A program made the position numbers and the translations under genes. A stretch of 64,000 bases of DNA from Osmia lignaria lignaria (lineage: Eukaryota; Arthropoda; Insecta; Hymenoptera; Megachilidae): positions 3,286,001 through 3,350,000 of the forward strand of contig NC_135034.1 of assembly GCF_051020975.1 (NCBI RefSeq), given 5' to 3'. The first letter of the stretch is position 1. The number at the start of each line of letters is the position of its first letter. The notes beneath the pieces were generated by a model that had not been told where the DNA came from, searched no databases, and saw only the letters and a program-made list of their open reading frames with translations. Positions 1 through 18,400 of this stretch are shown here, in pieces.

Positions 1-3000
1 ATTCCCACAGATCAATGTACATTTAATCACAATATCATCAGTACTATACCTACAATAGATATGTAATGTAGATTTAATAACAATATCATTATTACCATAT
101 CTACATAAGATATAATGTAATATACTGATTCCTTCCCACAGATCAATGTACATTTAAAAACAATATCTTTGGTACTATATCTACATTAGATATGTAATGT
201 ACATTTAACACCAAAATCATTATTACCATATCTACATTAGATATAATGTAATATACTGATTCCTTCCCACAGATCAATGTACATTTAATAACAATATCAT
301 TATTACTATATCTACATTCGATATAATGTAATATACTGATTCATTCCCACAGATCAATGTACATATAATACCAATATCATTAGTACTACTTCTACATTAG
401 ATATGTCATGTACAATTAATAACAATATTATTATTACCATATCCACATTTGATATACCATAATATACTGATTACTACCCACAGATCAGTGTACATTTAAT
501 ACCAATAATATTAGTACTATGTCTACATTAGATATGTAATGTACATTTAACAACAAAATCATTACTACCATATCTACATTAGATATAATGTAATATACTG
601 ATTCCTTCCCACAGATCAATGCAGATTTAATAACAATATCATTATTACTATATCTACAGTACATATAATGTCATATGCAGATTCATTCCCACAGATCAAT
701 GTACATTTAACAACAATATCATTATTACTATATCTACATTTGGTATAATGTTATATACAGATACATTCCAACAGACCAATGTACCTACATTTAATACCCA
801 TGTCATTATTACGATACCTACATAAGATATAATGTAATATACTGATTTCTACCCACAGATGAATGTACATTTAATAACAATATTATTATTACCACATCTA
901 CATTAGATATAATGTAATATACTGATTCATTCCCACAGATCAATGAACATATAATAACAATATCATTTGTACTATATCAACATGAGATGTAATGTTATAT
1001 ACAGATACATTCCAACAGATCAATGTACGTACATTTAATACCCACGTCATTATTACGATACTTACATCAGATATAATGTAATATACTGTATGCTAATAAC
1101 AGATGAATGTACATTTAATAACAATATTATTATTACCATATCTACATTAGATATAAGGTAATCTACTGGTTACTACACACAGATCAATGTACATTTAATA
1201 ACAATATCATTAGTACTACATCTACATTCGATATAATGTAATATACCGATTCATTCCCACAGATCAATGTACATTTAATCACAATTTCATCAGTACTATA
1301 CCTACATTAGATATGTAATGTACATTTAACAACAAAATCATTATTACCATATCTACATTAGATATAAAGTAATATACTGATTCCTTCCCACAGATCAATG
1401 TACATTTAATAACAATATCCTTAGTACTATACCCACATTAGATATGTAATGTACATTTACAAACAATATCATTATTACCATATCTACATTCGATATAATG
1501 TAATATACTGATTCATTCCCACAGATCAATGTACCTACATTTAATACCAATGTCATTATTAGGATACCTACATGAGATATAATGTAATATACTGATTGCT
1601 ACCCACAGATCGATGTACATTTAATAACAATATCATTAGTACTATATCTACATTAGATATGTGACGTACAATTAATAACAATATTATTATTACCATATCC
1701 ACATTTGATATAACATAATATACTGATTACTACCCACAGATCAGTGTACATTTAATACCAATAATATTAGTACTATGTCTACATTAGATATGTAATGTAC
1801 ATTTAACAACAAAATCATTATTACCATATCTACATTAGATATAATGTAATATACTGATTCCTTCCCACAGATCAACGTAGATGTAATAACAATATCATTA
1901 TTACTATATCTACAGTATATATAATGTCATATACAGATTCATTCTCACAGATCAATGTACATTTAATAACATTATCATTAGTACTATATCTACATTAGAT
2001 ATGTAATGTTCATTTAATAACAATATCATTATTACCATATCTACATTAGATATAAAGTAATATACTGATTCCTTCCCACAGATCAATGTACATTTAATAA
2101 CAATATCATTATTACTATATCTACAATAGATATAATGTCATATACAGATTCATTCCAACAGATCAATGTACATTTAATACCAATATCATTAGTGCTATGA
2201 CTACATTAGATATGTAATGGACATTTAACAACAAAATCATTATTACCATATCTACATTCAATATAATGTAATATACAGATTCCTTCCCACAGATCAATGA
2301 AGATTTAATAACAATATCATTATTACTATATCTACATTCGATATAATGTAATATACTGATTCATTCCCACAGATCAATGTACCTACATTTAATACCAATG
2401 TCATTATTAGGATACCTACATGAGATATAATGTAATATACTGATTGCTACCCACAGATCGATGTACATTTAATAACAATATCATTAGTACTATATCTACA
2501 TTAGATATGTAACGTACAATTAATAACAATATAATTATTACCATATCCACATTTGATATAACATAATATACTGATTACTACCCACAGATCAGTGTACATT
2601 TAATACCAATAATATTAGTACTATGTCTACATTAGATGTGTAATGTACATTTAACAACAAAATCATTATTACCATAACTACATTAGATATAATGTAATAT
2701 ACTGATTCCTTCCCACAGATCAATGTAGATTTAATAACAATATCGTTATTACTATATCTACAGTATATATAATGTCATATACAGATACATTCCAACAGAT
2801 CAATGTACATTTAATACCAATATCATTAGTACTATATCTACATTAGATATGTAATGTACATTTAACAACAAAATCATTATTACCATATCTACATTAGATA
2901 TGAAGTAATATACTGATTTCTACCCACAGATGAATGTACATTTAATAACAATATTATTATTACCACATCTACATTAGATATAATGTAATATACTGATCCA

Positions 3001-5110
3001 TTCCCACAGATCAATGTACATATAATAACAATATCATTTGTACTATATCAACATGAGATGTAATGTTATATACAGATACATTCCAACAGATCAATGTACG
3101 TACATTTAATACCCACGTCATTATTACGATACTTACATGAGATATAATGTAATATACTGTATGCTAATAACAGATGAATGTACATTTAATAACAATATTA
3201 TTATTACCATATCTACATTAGATATAAGGTAATCTACTGGTTACTACACACAGATCAATGTACATTTAATAACAATATCATTAGTACTACATCTACATTC
3301 GATATAATGCAATATACCGATTCATTCCCACAGATCAATGTACATTTAATCACAATATCATCAGTACTATACCTACATTAGGTATGTAATGTAGATTCAA
3401 TAACAATATCATTATTACCATATCTACATAAGATGTAATGTAATATACTGATTCCTTCCCACAGATCAATGTACACTTAATAACAATATCATTATTACTA
3501 TATCTACAGTAGATATAAGGTCATATACAGATTCATTCCCACAGATCAATGTACATTTAATAACAATATCATTAGTACTATACCCACATTAGATATGTAA
3601 TGTACATTTACAAACAATATCATTATTACCATATCTACATTCGATATAATGTAATATACTGATTCATTCCCACAGATCAATGTACATTTAATAAGAATAT
3701 CATTGGTTTTATATCAACATTCGATATAGTGTAATATATTGATTCATTCCCACAGATCAATGTACATATAATACCAATATCATTAGTACTACATTTACAT
3801 TCGATATAATGTAATATACCGATTCATTCCCACAGATCAATGTACATTTAATCACAATATCATCAGTACTATACCTACATTAGATATGTAATGTAGATTT
3901 AATAACAATATCATTATTACCATATCTACATAAGATATAATGTAATATACTGATTCCTTCCCACAGATCAATGTATATTTAATAACAATATCTTTGGTAC
4001 TATATCTACATTAGATATGTAATGTACATTTAATAACAAAATCGTTACTACCATATCTACATTAGATATAATGTAATATACTGATTCCTTCCCACAGATC
4101 AATGCAGATTTAATAACAATATCATTATTACTATATCTACAGTACATATAATGTCATATGCAGATTCATTCCCACAGATCAATGTACATTTAATAACAAT
4201 ATCATTAATACTATACCTACATTAGATATGTAATGTACATCTAAAAACAATATCATTATTACCATATCTACATTAGATATAATGTAATATACTGATTCCT
4301 TCCCACAGATCAATGTACATTTAATAACAATATCATTGGTACTATATCTACACTCGATATAATGTCATATAGTGATACATTCCAACAGATCAATGTACCT
4401 ACATTCAGTACCAGTGTCATTATTACCATATCTGCACGAGATATAATGTAATATACTGATTCGATCCCACAGATCAATGTACATTTAATAACAATATTAT
4501 TATTACCATATCTACATTAGATATAATGTAATATACTGATTCATTCCCACAGATCAATGTACATATAATAACAATATCATTTGTACTATATCAACATTAG
4601 ATGTAATGTTATATACAGATACATTCCAACAGATCAATGTACCTACATTTAATACCCACGTCATTATTACGATACTTACATGAGATATAATGTAATATAC
4701 TGTATGCTAATAACAGATGAATGTACATTTAATAACAATATTATTATTACCATATCTACATTAGATATAATGTAATATACTGATTCCTTCCGACAGATCA
4801 ATGTACATATAATAACAATATCGTTAGTACTATATCTACATTAGATATAATGTTATATACAGATACATTACAACAGATCAATGTACCTACATTTAATACC
4901 CACGTCATTATTACGGTACTTACATGAGATATAATGTAATATACTGTATGCTAATAACAGATGAATGTACATTTAATAACAATATTATTATTACCATATC
5001 TACATTAGATATAAGGTAATCTACGGGTTACTACACACAGATCAATGTACATTTAATAACAATATCATTAGTACTACATCCACATTCGATATAATGTAAT
5101 ATACCGATTC
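1..5110 (+). repeat. Satellite higher-order repeat, copy A (cut by window start)
   Basis: Tandem array of an AT-rich monomer with a basic length of 80 bp (recurring core CCCACAGATCAATGTACATT ... TATCTACATTAGATATAATG) mixed with a 51-bp short form that lacks the CTGATTCCTTCCCACAGATC part. The anchor at position 1 recurs at 5,111, 10,297, 15,483, 20,669 and 27,224. Compared with copies B-D, this copy lacks about one 80-bp unit near 1,330-1,400 but keeps an extra ~295 bp (about 2,217-2,510), so it has an older layout. Short open frames on the reverse strand (for example 5,042-5,263) are by-products of the repeat. No gene is seen. Confidence 0.95.
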
Positions 5111-8100
5111 ATTCCCACAGATCAATGTACATTTAATCACAATATCATCAGTACTATACCTACAATAGATATGTAATGTAGATTTAATAACAATATCATT
5201 ATTACCATATCTACATAAGATATAATGTAATATACTGATTCCTTCCCACAGATCAATGTACATTTAAAAACAATATCTTTGGTACTATATCTACATTAGA
5301 TATGTAATGTACATTTAACACCAAAATCATTATTACCATATCTACATTAGATATAATGTAATATACTGATTCCTTCCCACAGATCAATGTACATTTAATA
5401 ACAATATCATTATTACTATATCTACATTCGATATAATGTAATATACTGATTCATTCCCACAGATCAATGTACATATAATACCAATATCATTAGTACTACT
5501 TCTACATTAGATATGTCATGTACAATTAATAACAATATTATTATTACCATATCCACATTTGATATACCATAATATACTGATTACTACCCACAGATCAGTG
5601 TACATTTAATACCAATAATATTAGTACTATGTCTACATTAGATATGTAATGTACATTTAACAACAAAATCATTACTACCATATCTACATTAGATATAATG
5701 TAATATACTGATTCCTTCCCACAGATCAATGCAGATTTAATAACAATATCATTATTACTATATCTACAGTACATATAATGTCATATGCAGATTCATTCCC
5801 ACAGATCAATGTACATTTAACAACAATATCATTATTACTATATCTACATTTGGTATAATGTTATATACAGATACATTCCAACAGACCAATGTACCTACAT
5901 TTAATACCCATGTCATTATTACGATACCTACATAAGATATAATGTAATATACTGATTTCTACCCACAGATGAATGTACATTTAATAACAATATTATTATT
6001 ACCACATCTACATTAGATATAATGTAATATACTGATTCATTCCCACAGATCAATGAACATATAATAACAATATCATTTGTACTATATCAACATGAGATGT
6101 AATGTTATATACAGATACATTCCAACAGATCAATGTACGTACATTTAATACCCACGTCATTATTACGATACTTACATCAGATATAATGTAATATACTGTA
6201 TGCTAATAACAGATGAACGTACATTTAATAACAATATTATTATTACCATATCTACATTAGATATAAGGTAATCTACTGGTTACTACACACAGATCAATGT
6301 ACATTTAATAACAATATCATTAGTACTACATCTACATTCGATATAATGTAATATACCGATTCATTCCCACAGATCAATGTACATTTAATCGCAATTTCAT
6401 CAGTACTATACCTACATTAGATATGTAATGTAAATTTAATAACAATATCATTATTACCATATCTACATAAGATATAATGTAATATACTGATTCCTTCCCA
6501 CAGATCAATTTACACTTAATAACAATATCATTATTACTATATCTACAGTAGATATAATGTCATATACAGATTCATTCCCACAGATCAATGTACATTTAAT
6601 AACAATATCCTTAGTGCTATACCCACATTAGATATGTAATGTACATTTACAAACAATATCATTATTACCATATCTACATTCGATATAATGTAATATACTG
6701 ATTCATTCCCACAGATCAATGTACCTACATTTAATACCAATGTCATTATTAGGATACCTACATGAGATATAATGTAATATACTGATTGCTACCCACTGAT
6801 CGATGTACATTTAATAACAATATCATTAGTACTATATCTACATTAGATATGTGACGTACAATTAATAACAATATTATTATTACCATATCCACATTTGATA
6901 TAACATAATATACTGATTACTACCCACAGATCAGTGTACATTTAATACCAATAATATTAGTACTATGTCTACATTAGATATGTAATGTACATTTAACAAC
7001 ACAATCATTATTACCATATCTACATTAGATATAATGTAATATACTGATTCCTTCCCACAGATCAACGTAGATGTAATAACAATATCATTATTACTATATC
7101 TACAGTATATATAATGTCATATACAGATTCATTCTCACAGATCAATGTACATTTAATAACATTATCATTAGTACTATATCTACATTAGATATGTAATGTT
7201 CATTTAATAACAATATCATTATTACCATATCTACATTAGATATAATGTAATATACTGATTCCTTCCCACAGATCAATGTACATTTAATAAGAATATCATT
7301 GGTACTATATCAACATTCGATATAGTGTAATATATTGATTCATTCCCACAGATCAATGTACATTTAATAACAATATCATTATTACTATATCTACAATAGA
7401 TATAACGTCATATACAGATACATTCCAACAGATCAATGTACATTTAATACCAATATCATTAGTACTATATCTACATTAGATATGTAATGTACATTTAACA
7501 ACAAAATCATTATTACCATATCTACATTAGATATAAAGTAATATACTGATTCCTTCCCACAGATCAATGTACATTTAATAACAATATCATTATTACTATA
7601 TCTACAATAGATATAATGTCATATACAGATACATTCCAACAGATCAATGTACATTTAATACCAATATCATTAGTGCTATGACTACATTAGATATGTAACG
7701 TACAATTAATAACAATATAATTATTACCATATCCACATTTGATATAACATAATATACTGATTACTACCCACAGATCAGTGTACATTTAATACCAATAATA
7801 TTAGTACTATGTCTACATTAGATGTGTAATGTACATTTAACAACAAAATCATTATTACCATAACTACATTAGATATAATGTAATATACTGATTCCTTCCC
7901 ACAGATCAATGTAGATTTAATAACAATATCGTTATTACTATATCTACAGTATATATAATGTCATATACAGATACATTCCAACAGATCAATGTACATTTAA
8001 TACCAATATCATTAGTACTATATCTACATTAGATATGTAATGTACATTTAACAACAAAATCATTATTACCATATCTACATTAGATATAAAGTAATATACT

Positions 8101-10296
8101 GATTTCTACCCACAGATGAATGTACATTTAATAACAATATTATTATTACCACATCTACATTAGATATAATGTAATATACTGATCCATTCCCACAGATCAA
8201 TGTACATATAATAACAATATCATTTGTACTATATCAACATGAGATGTAATGTTATATACAGATACATTCCAACAGATCAATGTACGTACATTTAATACCC
8301 ACGTCATTATTACGATACTTACATGAGATATAATGTAATATACTGTATGCTAATAACAGATGAATGTACATTTAATAACAATATTATTATTACCATATCT
8401 ACATTAGATATAAGGTAATCTACTGGTTACTACACACAGATCAATGTACATTTAATAACAATATCATTAGTACTACATCTACATTCGATATAATGCAATA
8501 TACCGATTCATTCCCACAGATCAATGTACATTTAATCACAATATCATCAGTACTATACCTACATTAGGTATGTAATGTAGATTCAATAACAATATCATTA
8601 TTACCATATCTACATAAGATGTAATGTAATATACTGATTCCTTCCCACAGATCAATGTACACTTAATAACAATATCATTATTACTATATCTACAGTAGAT
8701 ATAAGGTCATATACAGATTCATTCCCACAGATCAATGTACATTTAATAACAATATCATTAGTACTATACCCACATTAGATATGTAATGTACATTTACAAA
8801 CAATATCATTATTACCATATCTACATTCGATATAATGTAATATACTGATTCATTCCCACAGATCAATGTACATTTAATAAGAATATCATTGGTACTATAT
8901 CAACATTCGATATAGTGTAATATATTGATTCATTCCCACAGATCAATGTACATATAATACCAATATCATTAGTACTACATTTACATTCGATATAATGTAA
9001 TATACCGATTCATTCCCACAGATCAATGTACATTTAATCACAATATCATCAGTACTATACCTACATTAGATATGTAATGTAGATTTAATAACAATATCAT
9101 TATTACCATATCTACATAAGATATAATGTAATATACTGATTCCTTCCCACAGATCAATGTATATTTAATAACAATATCTTTGGTACTATATCTACATTAG
9201 ATATGTAATGTACATTTAATAACAAAATCGTTACTACCATATCTACATTAGATATAATGTAATATACTGATTCCTTCCCACAGATCAATGCAGATTTAAT
9301 AACAATATCATTATTACTATATCTACAGTACATATAATGTCATATGCAGATTCATTCCCACAGATCAATGTACATTTAATAACAATATCATTAATACTAT
9401 ACCTACATTAGATATGTAATGTACATCTAAAAACAATATCATTATTACCATATCTACATTAGATATAATGTAATATACTGATTCCTTCCCACAGATCAAT
9501 GTACATTTAATAACAATATCATTGGTACTATATCTACACTCGATATAATGTCATATAGTGATACATTCCAACAGATCAATGTACCTACATTCAGTACCAG
9601 TGTCATTATTACCATATCTGCACGAGATATAATGTAATATACTGATTCGATCCCACAGATCAATGTACATTTAATAACAATATTATTATTACCATATCTA
9701 CATTAGATATAATGTAATATACTGATTCATTCCCACAGATCAATGTACATATAATAACAATATCATTTGTACTATATCAACATTAGATGTAATGTTATAT
9801 ACAGATACATTCCAACAGATCAATGTACCTACATTTAATACCCACGTCATTATTACGATACTTACATGAGATATAATGTAATATACTGTATGCTAATAAC
9901 AGATGAATGTACATTTAATAACAATATTATTATTACCATATCTACATTAGATATAATGTAATATACTGATTCCTTCCGACAGATCAATGTACATATAATA
10001 ACAATATCGTTAGTACTATATCTACATTAGATATAATGTTATATACAGATACATTACAACAGATCAATGTACCTACATTTAATACCCACGTCATTATTAC
10101 GGTACTTACATGAGATATAATGTAATATACTGTATGCTAATAACAGATGAATGTACATTTAATAACAATATTATTATTACCATATCTACATTAGATATAA
10201 GGTAATCTACGGGTTACTACACACAGATCAATGTACATTTAATAACAATATCATTAGTACTACATCCACATTCGATATAATGTAATATACCGATTC
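5111..10296 (+). repeat. Satellite higher-order repeat, copy B (5,186 bp)
   Basis: Complete HOR unit of exactly 5,186 bp made of diverged 80-bp and 51-bp monomers. In every stretch I compared by eye it matches copy C base for base, including idiosyncratic variants such as GATGAACGTAC near 6,212 and CACTGATCGATG near 6,796. Monomers inside one HOR differ from each other far more than equivalent positions in B and C do, the signature of recent amplification of a multi-kilobase block. It has no gene content. Confidence 0.95.
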
Positions 10297-13200
10297 ATTC
10301 CCACAGATCAATGTACATTTAATCACAATATCATCAGTACTATACCTACAATAGATATGTAATGTAGATTTAATAACAATATCATTATTACCATATCTAC
10401 ATAAGATATAATGTAATATACTGATTCCTTCCCACAGATCAATGTACATTTAAAAACAATATCTTTGGTACTATATCTACATTAGATATGTAATGTACAT
10501 TTAACACCAAAATCATTATTACCATATCTACATTAGATATAATGTAATATACTGATTCCTTCCCACAGATCAATGTACATTTAATAACAATATCATTATT
10601 ACTATATCTACATTCGATATAATGTAATATACTGATTCATTCCCACAGATCAATGTACATATAATACCAATATCATTAGTACTACTTCTACATTAGATAT
10701 GTCATGTACAATTAATAACAATATTATTATTACCATATCCACATTTGATATACCATAATATACTGATTACTACCCACAGATCAGTGTACATTTAATACCA
10801 ATAATATTAGTACTATGTCTACATTAGATATGTAATGTACATTTAACAACAAAATCATTACTACCATATCTACATTAGATATAATGTAATATACTGATTC
10901 CTTCCCACAGATCAATGCAGATTTAATAACAATATCATTATTACTATATCTACAGTACATATAATGTCATATGCAGATTCATTCCCACAGATCAATGTAC
11001 ATTTAACAACAATATCATTATTACTATATCTACATTTGGTATAATGTTATATACAGATACATTCCAACAGACCAATGTACCTACATTTAATACCCATGTC
11101 ATTATTACGATACCTACATAAGATATAATGTAATATACTGATTTCTACCCACAGATGAATGTACATTTAATAACAATATTATTATTACCACATCTACATT
11201 AGATATAATGTAATATACTGATTCATTCCCACAGATCAATGAACATATAATAACAATATCATTTGTACTATATCAACATGAGATGTAATGTTATATACAG
11301 ATACATTCCAACAGATCAATGTACGTACATTTAATACCCACGTCATTATTACGATACTTACATCAGATATAATGTAATATACTGTATGCTAATAACAGAT
11401 GAACGTACATTTAATAACAATATTATTATTACCATATCTACATTAGATATAAGGTAATCTACTGGTTACTACACACAGATCAATGTACATTTAATAACAA
11501 TATCATTAGTACTACATCTACATTCGATATAATGTAATATACCGATTCATTCCCACAGATCAATGTACATTTAATCGCAATTTCATCAGTACTATACCTA
11601 CATTAGATATGTAATGTAAATTTAATAACAATATCATTATTACCATATCTACATAAGATATAATGTAATATACTGATTCCTTCCCACAGATCAATTTACA
11701 CTTAATAACAATATCATTATTACTATATCTACAGTAGATATAATGTCATATACAGATTCATTCCCACAGATCAATGTACATTTAATAACAATATCCTTAG
11801 TGCTATACCCACATTAGATATGTAATGTACATTTACAAACAATATCATTATTACCATATCTACATTCGATATAATGTAATATACTGATTCATTCCCACAG
11901 ATCAATGTACCTACATTTAATACCAATGTCATTATTAGGATACCTACATGAGATATAATGTAATATACTGATTGCTACCCACTGATCGATGTACATTTAA
12001 TAACAATATCATTAGTACTATATCTACATTAGATATGTGACGTACAATTAATAACAATATTATTATTACCATATCCACATTTGATATAACATAATATACT
12101 GATTACTACCCACAGATCAGTGTACATTTAATACCAATAATATTAGTACTATGTCTACATTAGATATGTAATGTACATTTAACAACACAATCATTATTAC
12201 CATATCTACATTAGATATAATGTAATATACTGATTCCTTCCCACAGATCAACGTAGATGTAATAACAATATCATTATTACTATATCTACAGTATATATAA
12301 TGTCATATACAGATTCATTCTCACAGATCAATGTACATTTAATAACATTATCATTAGTACTATATCTACATTAGATATGTAATGTTCATTTAATAACAAT
12401 ATCATTATTACCATATCTACATTAGATATAATGTAATATACTGATTCCTTCCCACAGATCAATGTACATTTAATAAGAATATCATTGGTACTATATCAAC
12501 ATTCGATATAGTGTAATATATTGATTCATTCCCACAGATCAATGTACATTTAATAACAATATCATTATTACTATATCTACAATAGATATAACGTCATATA
12601 CAGATACATTCCAACAGATCAATGTACATTTAATACCAATATCATTAGTACTATATCTACATTAGATATGTAATGTACATTTAACAACAAAATCATTATT
12701 ACCATATCTACATTAGATATAAAGTAATATACTGATTCCTTCCCACAGATCAATGTACATTTAATAACAATATCATTATTACTATATCTACAATAGATAT
12801 AATGTCATATACAGATACATTCCAACAGATCAATGTACATTTAATACCAATATCATTAGTGCTATGACTACATTAGATATGTAACGTACAATTAATAACA
12901 ATATAATTATTACCATATCCACATTTGATATAACATAATATACTGATTACTACCCACAGATCAGTGTACATTTAATACCAATAATATTAGTACTATGTCT
13001 ACATTAGATGTGTAATGTACATTTAACAACAAAATCATTATTACCATAACTACATTAGATATAATGTAATATACTGATTCCTTCCCACAGATCAATGTAG
13101 ATTTAATAACAATATCGTTATTACTATATCTACAGTATATATAATGTCATATACAGATACATTCCAACAGATCAATGTACATTTAATACCAATATCATTA

Positions 13201-15482
13201 GTACTATATCTACATTAGATATGTAATGTACATTTAACAACAAAATCATTATTACCATATCTACATTAGATATAAAGTAATATACTGATTTCTACCCACA
13301 GATGAATGTACATTTAATAACAATATTATTATTACCACATCTACATTAGATATAATGTAATATACTGATCCATTCCCACAGATCAATGTACATATAATAA
13401 CAATATCATTTGTACTATATCAACATGAGATGTAATGTTATATACAGATACATTCCAACAGATCAATGTACGTACATTTAATACCCACGTCATTATTACG
13501 ATACTTACATGAGATATAATGTAATATACTGTATGCTAATAACAGATGAATGTACATTTAATAACAATATTATTATTACCATATCTACATTAGATATAAG
13601 GTAATCTACTGGTTACTACACACAGATCAATGTACATTTAATAACAATATCATTAGTACTACATCTACATTCGATATAATGCAATATACCGATTCATTCC
13701 CACAGATCAATGTACATTTAATCACAATATCATCAGTACTATACCTACATTAGGTATGTAATGTAGATTCAATAACAATATCATTATTACCATATCTACA
13801 TAAGATGTAATGTAATATACTGATTCCTTCCCACAGATCAATGTACACTTAATAACAATATCATTATTACTATATCTACAGTAGATATAAGGTCATATAC
13901 AGATTCATTCCCACAGATCAATGTACATTTAATAACAATATCATTAGTACTATACCCACATTAGATATGTAATGTACATTTACAAACAATATCATTATTA
14001 CCATATCTACATTCGATATAATGTAATATACTGATTCATTCCCACAGATCAATGTACATTTAATAAGAATATCATTGGTACTATATCAACATTCGATATA
14101 GTGTAATATATTGATTCATTCCCACAGATCAATGTACATATAATACCAATATCATTAGTACTACATTTACATTCGATATAATGTAATATACCGATTCATT
14201 CCCACAGATCAATGTACATTTAATCACAATATCATCAGTACTATACCTACATTAGATATGTAATGTAGATTTAATAACAATATCATTATTACCATATCTA
14301 CATAAGATATAATGTAATATACTGATTCCTTCCCACAGATCAATGTATATTTAATAACAATATCTTTGGTACTATATCTACATTAGATATGTAATGTACA
14401 TTTAATAACAAAATCGTTACTACCATATCTACATTAGATATAATGTAATATACTGATTCCTTCCCACAGATCAATGCAGATTTAATAACAATATCATTAT
14501 TACTATATCTACAGTACATATAATGTCATATGCAGATTCATTCCCACAGATCAATGTACATTTAATAACAATATCATTAATACTATACCTACATTAGATA
14601 TGTAATGTACATCTAAAAACAATATCATTATTACCATATCTACATTAGATATAATGTAATATACTGATTCCTTCCCACAGATCAATGTACATTTAATAAC
14701 AATATCATTGGTACTATATCTACACTCGATATAATGTCATATAGTGATACATTCCAACAGATCAATGTACCTACATTCAGTACCAGTGTCATTATTACCA
14801 TATCTGCACGAGATATAATGTAATATACTGATTCGATCCCACAGATCAATGTACATTTAATAACAATATTATTATTACCATATCTACATTAGATATAATG
14901 TAATATACTGATTCATTCCCACAGATCAATGTACATATAATAACAATATCATTTGTACTATATCAACATTAGATGTAATGTTATATACAGATACATTCCA
15001 ACAGATCAATGTACCTACATTTAATACCCACGTCATTATTACGATACTTACATGAGATATAATGTAATATACTGTATGCTAATAACAGATGAATGTACAT
15101 TTAATAACAATATTATTATTACCATATCTACATTAGATATAATGTAATATACTGATTCCTTCCGACAGATCAATGTACATATAATAACAATATCGTTAGT
15201 ACTATATCTACATTAGATATAATGTTATATACAGATACATTACAACAGATCAATGTACCTACATTTAATACCCACGTCATTATTACGGTACTTACATGAG
15301 ATATAATGTAATATACTGTATGCTAATAACAGATGAATGTACATTTAATAACAATATTATTATTACCATATCTACATTAGATATAAGGTAATCTACGGGT
15401 TACTACACACAGATCAATGTACATTTAATAACAATATCATTAGTACTACATCCACATTCGATATAATGTAATATACCGATTC
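10297..15482 (+). repeat. Satellite higher-order repeat, copy C (5,186 bp)
   Basis: Second complete 5,186-bp HOR unit, in the same order and orientation as copy B and apparently identical to it where compared. It shares with B and D a ~295-bp deletion relative to copies A and E, located at about 12,875 between two ATTAGATATGTAA motifs. The open frame at 10,228-10,449 on the minus strand straddles the B/C junction and recurs in each junction; it is satellite translation, not a gene. Confidence 0.95.
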
Positions 15483-18400
15483 ATTCCCACAGATCAATGT
15501 ACATTTAATCACAATATCATCAGTACTATACCTACAATAGATATGTAATGTAGATTTAATAACAATATCATTATTACCATATCTACATAAGATATAATGT
15601 AATATACTGATTCCTTCCCACAGATCAATGTACATTTAAAAACAATATCTTTGGTACTATATCTACATTAGATATGTAATGTACATTTAACACCAAAATC
15701 ATTATTACCATATCTACATTAGATATAATGTAATATACTGATTCCTTCCCACAGATCAATGTACATTTAATAACAATATCATTATTACTATATCTACATT
15801 CGATATAATGTAATATACTGATTCATTCCCACAGATCAATGTACATATAATACCAATATCATTAGTACTACTTCTACATTAGATATGTCATGTACAATTA
15901 ATAACAATATTATTATTACCATATCCACATTTGATATACCATAATATACTGATTACTACCCACAGATCAGTGTACATTTAATACCAATAATATTAGTACT
16001 ATGTCTACATTAGATATGTAATGTACATTTAACAACAAAATCATTACTACCATATCTACATTAGATATAATGTAATATACTGATTCCTTCCCACAGATCA
16101 ATGCAGATTTAATAACAATATCATTATTACTATATCTACAGTACATATAATGTCATATGCAGATTCATTCCCACAGATCAATGTACATTTAACAACAATA
16201 TCATTATTACTATATCTACATTTGGTATAATGTTATATACAGATACATTCCAACAGACCAATGTACCTACATTTAATACCCATGTCATTATTACGATACC
16301 TACATAAGATATAATGTAATATACTGATTTCTACCCACAGATGAATGTACATTTAATAACAATATTATTATTACCACATCTACATTAGATATAATGTAAT
16401 ATACTGATTCATTCCCACAGATCAATGAACATATAATAACAATATCATTTGTACTATATCAACATGAGATGTAATGTTATATACAGATACATTCCAACAG
16501 ATCAATGTACGTACATTTAATACCCACGTCATTATTACGATACTTACATCAGATATAATGTAATATACTGTATGCTAATAACAGATGAACGTACATTTAA
16601 TAACAATATTATTATTACCATATCTACATTAGATATAAGGTAATCTACTGGTTACTACACACAGATCAATGTACATTTAATAACAATATCATTAGTACTA
16701 CATCTACATTCGATATAATGTAATATACCGATTCATTCCCACAGATCAATGTACATTTAATCGCAATTTCATCAGTACTATACCTACATTAGATATGTAA
16801 TGTAAATTTAATAACAATATCATTATTACCATATCTACATAAGATATAATGTAATATACTGATTCCTTCCCACAGATCAATTTACACTTAATAACAATAT
16901 CATTATTACTATATCTACAGTAGATATAATGTCATATACAGATTCATTCCCACAGATCAATGTACATTTAATAACAATATCCTTAGTGCTATACCCACAT
17001 TAGATATGTAATGTACATTTACAAACAATATCATTATTACCATATCTACATTCGATATAATGTAATATACTGATTCATTCCCACAGATCAATGTACCTAC
17101 ATTTAATACCAATGTCATTATTAGGATACCTACATGAGATATAATGTAATATACTGATTGCTACCCACTGATCGATGTACATTTAATAACAATATCATTA
17201 GTACTATATCTACATTAGATATGTGACGTACAATTAATAACAATATTATTATTACCATATCCACATTTGATATAACATAATATACTGATTACTACCCACA
17301 GATCAGTGTACATTTAATACCAATAATATTAGTACTATGTCTACATTAGATATGTAATGTACATTTAACAACACAATCATTATTACCATATCTACATTAG
17401 ATATAATGTAATATACTGATTCCTTCCCACAGATCAACGTAGATGTAATAACAATATCATTATTACTATATCTACAGTATATATAATGTCATATACAGAT
17501 TCATTCTCACAGATCAATGTACATTTAATAACATTATCATTAGTACTATATCTACATTAGATATGTAATGTTCATTTAATAACAATATCATTATTACCAT
17601 ATCTACATTAGATATAATGTAATATACTGATTCCTTCCCACAGATCAATGTACATTTAATAAGAATGTCATTGGTACTATATCAACATTCGATATAGTGT
17701 AATATATTGATTCATTCCCACAGATCAATGTACATTTAATAACAATATCATTATTACTATATCTACAATAGATATAACGTCATATACAGATACATTCCAA
17801 CAGATCAATGTACATTTAATACCAATATCATTAGTACTATATCTACATTAGATATGTAATGTACATTTAACAACAAAATCATTATTACCATATCTACATT
17901 AGATATAAAGTAATATACTGATTCCTTCCCACAGATCAATGTACATTTAATAACAATATCATTATTACTATATCTACAATAGATATAATGTCATATACAG
18001 ATACATTCCAACAGATCAATGTACATTTAATACCAATATCATTAGTGCTATGACTACATTAGATATGTAACGTACAATTAATAACAATATAATTATTACC
18101 ATATCCACATTTGATATAACATAATATACTGATTACTACCCACAGATCAGTGTACATTTAATACCAATAATATTAGTACTATGTCTACATTAGATATGTA
18201 ATGTACATTTAACAACAAAATCATTATTACCATAACTACATTAGATATAATGTAATATACTGATTCCTTCCCACAGATCAATGTAGATTTAATAACAATA
18301 TCGTTATTACTATATCTACAGTATATATAATGTCATATACAGATACATTCCAACAGATCAATGTACATTTAATACCAATATCATTAGTACTATATCTACA

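Noticed and set aside
5042..5263. 73-codon minus-strand open frame repeated at 10,228, 15,414 and 20,600, identical each time
   Set aside because: It lies wholly within the satellite, crosses monomer boundaries and repeats only because the 5,186-bp unit repeats. The 80-bp monomer is not a multiple of three and shows no coding constraint.
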